A stretch of 7,426 bases of DNA from Actinomycetes bacterium (GTDB lineage: Bacteria; Actinomycetota; Acidimicrobiia; Acidimicrobiales; RAAP-2): contig JAKBAZ010000064.1 of the NCBI GenBank assembly GCA_021826255.1, positions 1-7,426 of the forward strand, written 5' to 3'. The position numbers and the translations under genes were made by a program. This document shows positions 6,600-7,426 of this stretch, piece after piece; position 1 is the stretch's first letter, and the number at the start of each line of letters is the position of its first letter. The notes below the pieces were generated by a model that was not told the origin of the DNA, searched no databases, and saw only the letters and a program-made list of their open reading frames with translations.

Positions 6600-6959
6600 C
6601 TAGTTCTCGAGCGCCTCGCGAGCCTGGTTGACCAGGACGCGGAAGGCTCCCGGGTCGCTCACCGCGAGTTCCGCCAGCATTCGCCGGTCCACCTCAATGG
6701 AGGCTGCGTTCAGCCCAGCCACGAAGCGGCTGTAACTCATCCCTTCGAGACGGGTCGCCGCATTGATGCGCTGAATCCAGAGTCGGCGCATGTCACCCTT
6801 GCGGGCGCGGCGGTCCCTAAATGCGTAGACGCCGGCGTGCTGGACGGCTTGGTTAGCCGCTCGGAACGTCCGGCTGCGGTCACCGTAGTAGCCCTTCGCC
6901 TGCTCCAGGACGGCCTTGTGGTGCTTCTTGGCGTTAACGCCGCGCTTTACTCGAGCCAT
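6600..6959 (-). CDS. rplT: 50S ribosomal protein L20
   Basis: Large-subunit protein that binds 23S rRNA early in 50S assembly. The 119 residues match the family (about 115-120). The basic N-terminal tail MARVKRGVNAKKHHK is followed by LEQAKGYYGDRSRTFRAAN and AFRDRRARKGDMRRLWIQRI, then the globular part with NAATRLEGMSYSRFVAGL, all hallmark L20 segments. The ATG at 6957-6959 has a strong ribosome-binding site. It lies 14 nt after rpmI and 2 nt before the RNA methyltransferase gene. In several bacteria L20 represses its own operon by binding the infC-rpmI leader; any such site would lie outside the window, upstream of infC. Confidence 0.99.
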   Translation of the reverse strand: MARVKRGVNAKKHHKAVLEQAKGYYGDRSRTFRAANQAVQHAGVYAFRDRRARKGDMRRLWIQRINAATRLEGMSYSRFVAGLNAASIEVDRRMLAELAVSDPGAFRVLVNQAREALEN

Positions 6960-6965
6960 GACTCA

Positions 6966-6974
6966 CTTCCTTCC
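6966..6974 (-). promoter_or_regulatory. rplT ribosome-binding site
   Basis: GGAAGGAAG on the minus strand, 6 nt before the rplT ATG. It includes the last base of the rpmI stop codon and is among the strongest such sites in the window, as expected for a highly expressed ribosomal protein. Confidence 0.7.
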
Positions 6975-7168
6975 TAGAGACCCATCAACTTCTTGACGTT
7001 CTTTTCAATACCCGGGGCAATGTCGGCCTCACGCCCCAGTCGGCGAGTACGCACCGAGGACTTGGTCTCCATCAAGTGCCCACGGAAGGCCTTGCGACGA
7101 CGAAGCCGCCCCGACCCGGTGATCTTGATGCGCTTCTTCGCACCACTGTCAGTCTTCATCTTTGGCAT
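6974..7168 (-). CDS. rpmI: 50S ribosomal protein L35
   Basis: Small, very basic large-subunit protein. The 64 residues are the normal length. It opens with MPKMKTDSGAKKRIKITGSG and continues RLRRRKAFRGHLMETKSS, typical of L35, ending with a basic KNVKKLMGL. The ATG at 7166-7168 is 2 nt after the infC stop, with AGGAG 8 nt upstream inside the end of infC. The conserved infC-rpmI-rplT order confirms the call. Confidence 0.98.
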   Translation of the reverse strand: MPKMKTDSGAKKRIKITGSGRLRRRKAFRGHLMETKSSVRTRRLGREADIAPGIEKNVKKLMGL

Positions 7169-7170
7169 TG

Positions 7171-7426
7171 TCAGCTCTCCTGTGTTACTTCCTCGACCGC
7201 GTCAACGTCGCGATCGTCCTTCTTGGCGTCTTTAGCCTTGACCTTGCGATCAGGTCCAAGGACCATAATCATGTTTCGACCATCGAGCTTGGCGGCCGCC
7301 TCTACTTTGGCGACATCGCCCAGCTTCTCGACGATCCGATCAAGAATCTTCTTTCCTAATTCGGGGTGAGCCGACTCGCGACCGCGAAACATAATCGTGA
7401 TCTTGACCTTGTGGCCCTCGGCGACG
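7171..7426 (-). CDS. infC: translation initiation factor IF-3, C-terminal part (5' end beyond window)
   Basis: IF-3 binds the 30S subunit, keeps it apart from 50S and checks start-codon/initiator-tRNA pairing. Only the last 84 codons before the stop lie in the window, because the gene runs off the right edge. The frame is open to the edge: before the internal Met at 7390-7392 it reads VAEGHKVKITI, so that Met is not the start. IF-3 C-domain hallmarks are HKVKITIMFRGRESAHPELG and KLDGRNMIMVLGP. After this the protein carries a charged tail of about 23 residues (RKVKAKDAKKDDRD and on to TQES). It is probably the first gene of the operon; its promoter and the L20 autoregulatory leader, if present, are outside. 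Confidence 0.97.
   Translation of the reverse strand, partial: VAEGHKVKITIMFRGRESAHPELGKKILDRIVEKLGDVAKVEAAAKLDGRNMIMVLGPDRKVKAKDAKKDDRDVDAVEEVTQES
7177..7181 (-). promoter_or_regulatory. rpmI ribosome-binding site
   Basis: AGGAG on the minus strand, within the last codons of infC and 8 nt before the rpmI ATG. It allows translation of L35 independent of, or coupled to, infC termination. Confidence 0.65.

Noticed and set aside
7390..7392. ATG at 7390-7392 as the start of a short 73-residue gene
   Set aside because: The frame is open upstream to the window edge with IF-3-specific sequence (GHKVKITI), so this is an internal Met of infC.

Overview
The window is a gene-dense, GC-rich stretch of bacterial chromosome. 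Gene content and order resemble an actinobacterium: infC-rpmI-rplT-(SpoU/TrmH RNA methyltransferase)-pheS-pheT with arginine biosynthesis (argC) nearby is the order I recall for this phylum. High GC, frequent GTG starts (four of the six internal non-ribosomal start codons that can be read) and a likely leaderless argC fit this. An acyl-ACP thioesterase in the same operon may point to a deep-branching actinobacterial group such as Acidimicrobiia, but that placement is a guess.

Layout from the right edge leftwards on the minus strand: infC (only the C-terminal part lies in the window), rpmI, rplT, a SpoU-family RNA methyltransferase gene, pheS, pheT and an acyl-ACP thioesterase gene. The junctions are +2, +14, +2, +3, -4 and -1 nt, so these seven genes look like one co-transcribed, partly translationally coupled operon. 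It runs from translation initiation and the large ribosomal subunit to rRNA/tRNA methylation and phenylalanyl-tRNA synthesis, and ends with a lipid-metabolism enzyme.

On the plus strand, one EamA/DMT-family transporter gene converges on the operon and overlaps the thioesterase gene tail to tail by 48 bp. It diverges from argC, the start of a probable arginine biosynthesis operon that leaves the window on the left. The 68-bp argC/eamA intergenic region holds a plausible argC promoter whose TSS falls at or next to the ATG, covered by two tandem dyads resembling ArgR (ARG) boxes.

No RNA genes, CRISPR arrays, insertion sequences or attachment sites were seen. No stretch over 300 bases lacks a gene; the longest non-coding gap is the 68-bp argC/eamA region. 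The window is mostly ordinary housekeeping DNA, and I see no convincing new system. The points worth a second look are the argC control region, the thioesterase fused by overlap to pheST, a stop-codon hairpin before pheS, and a four-cysteine insert in PheS.
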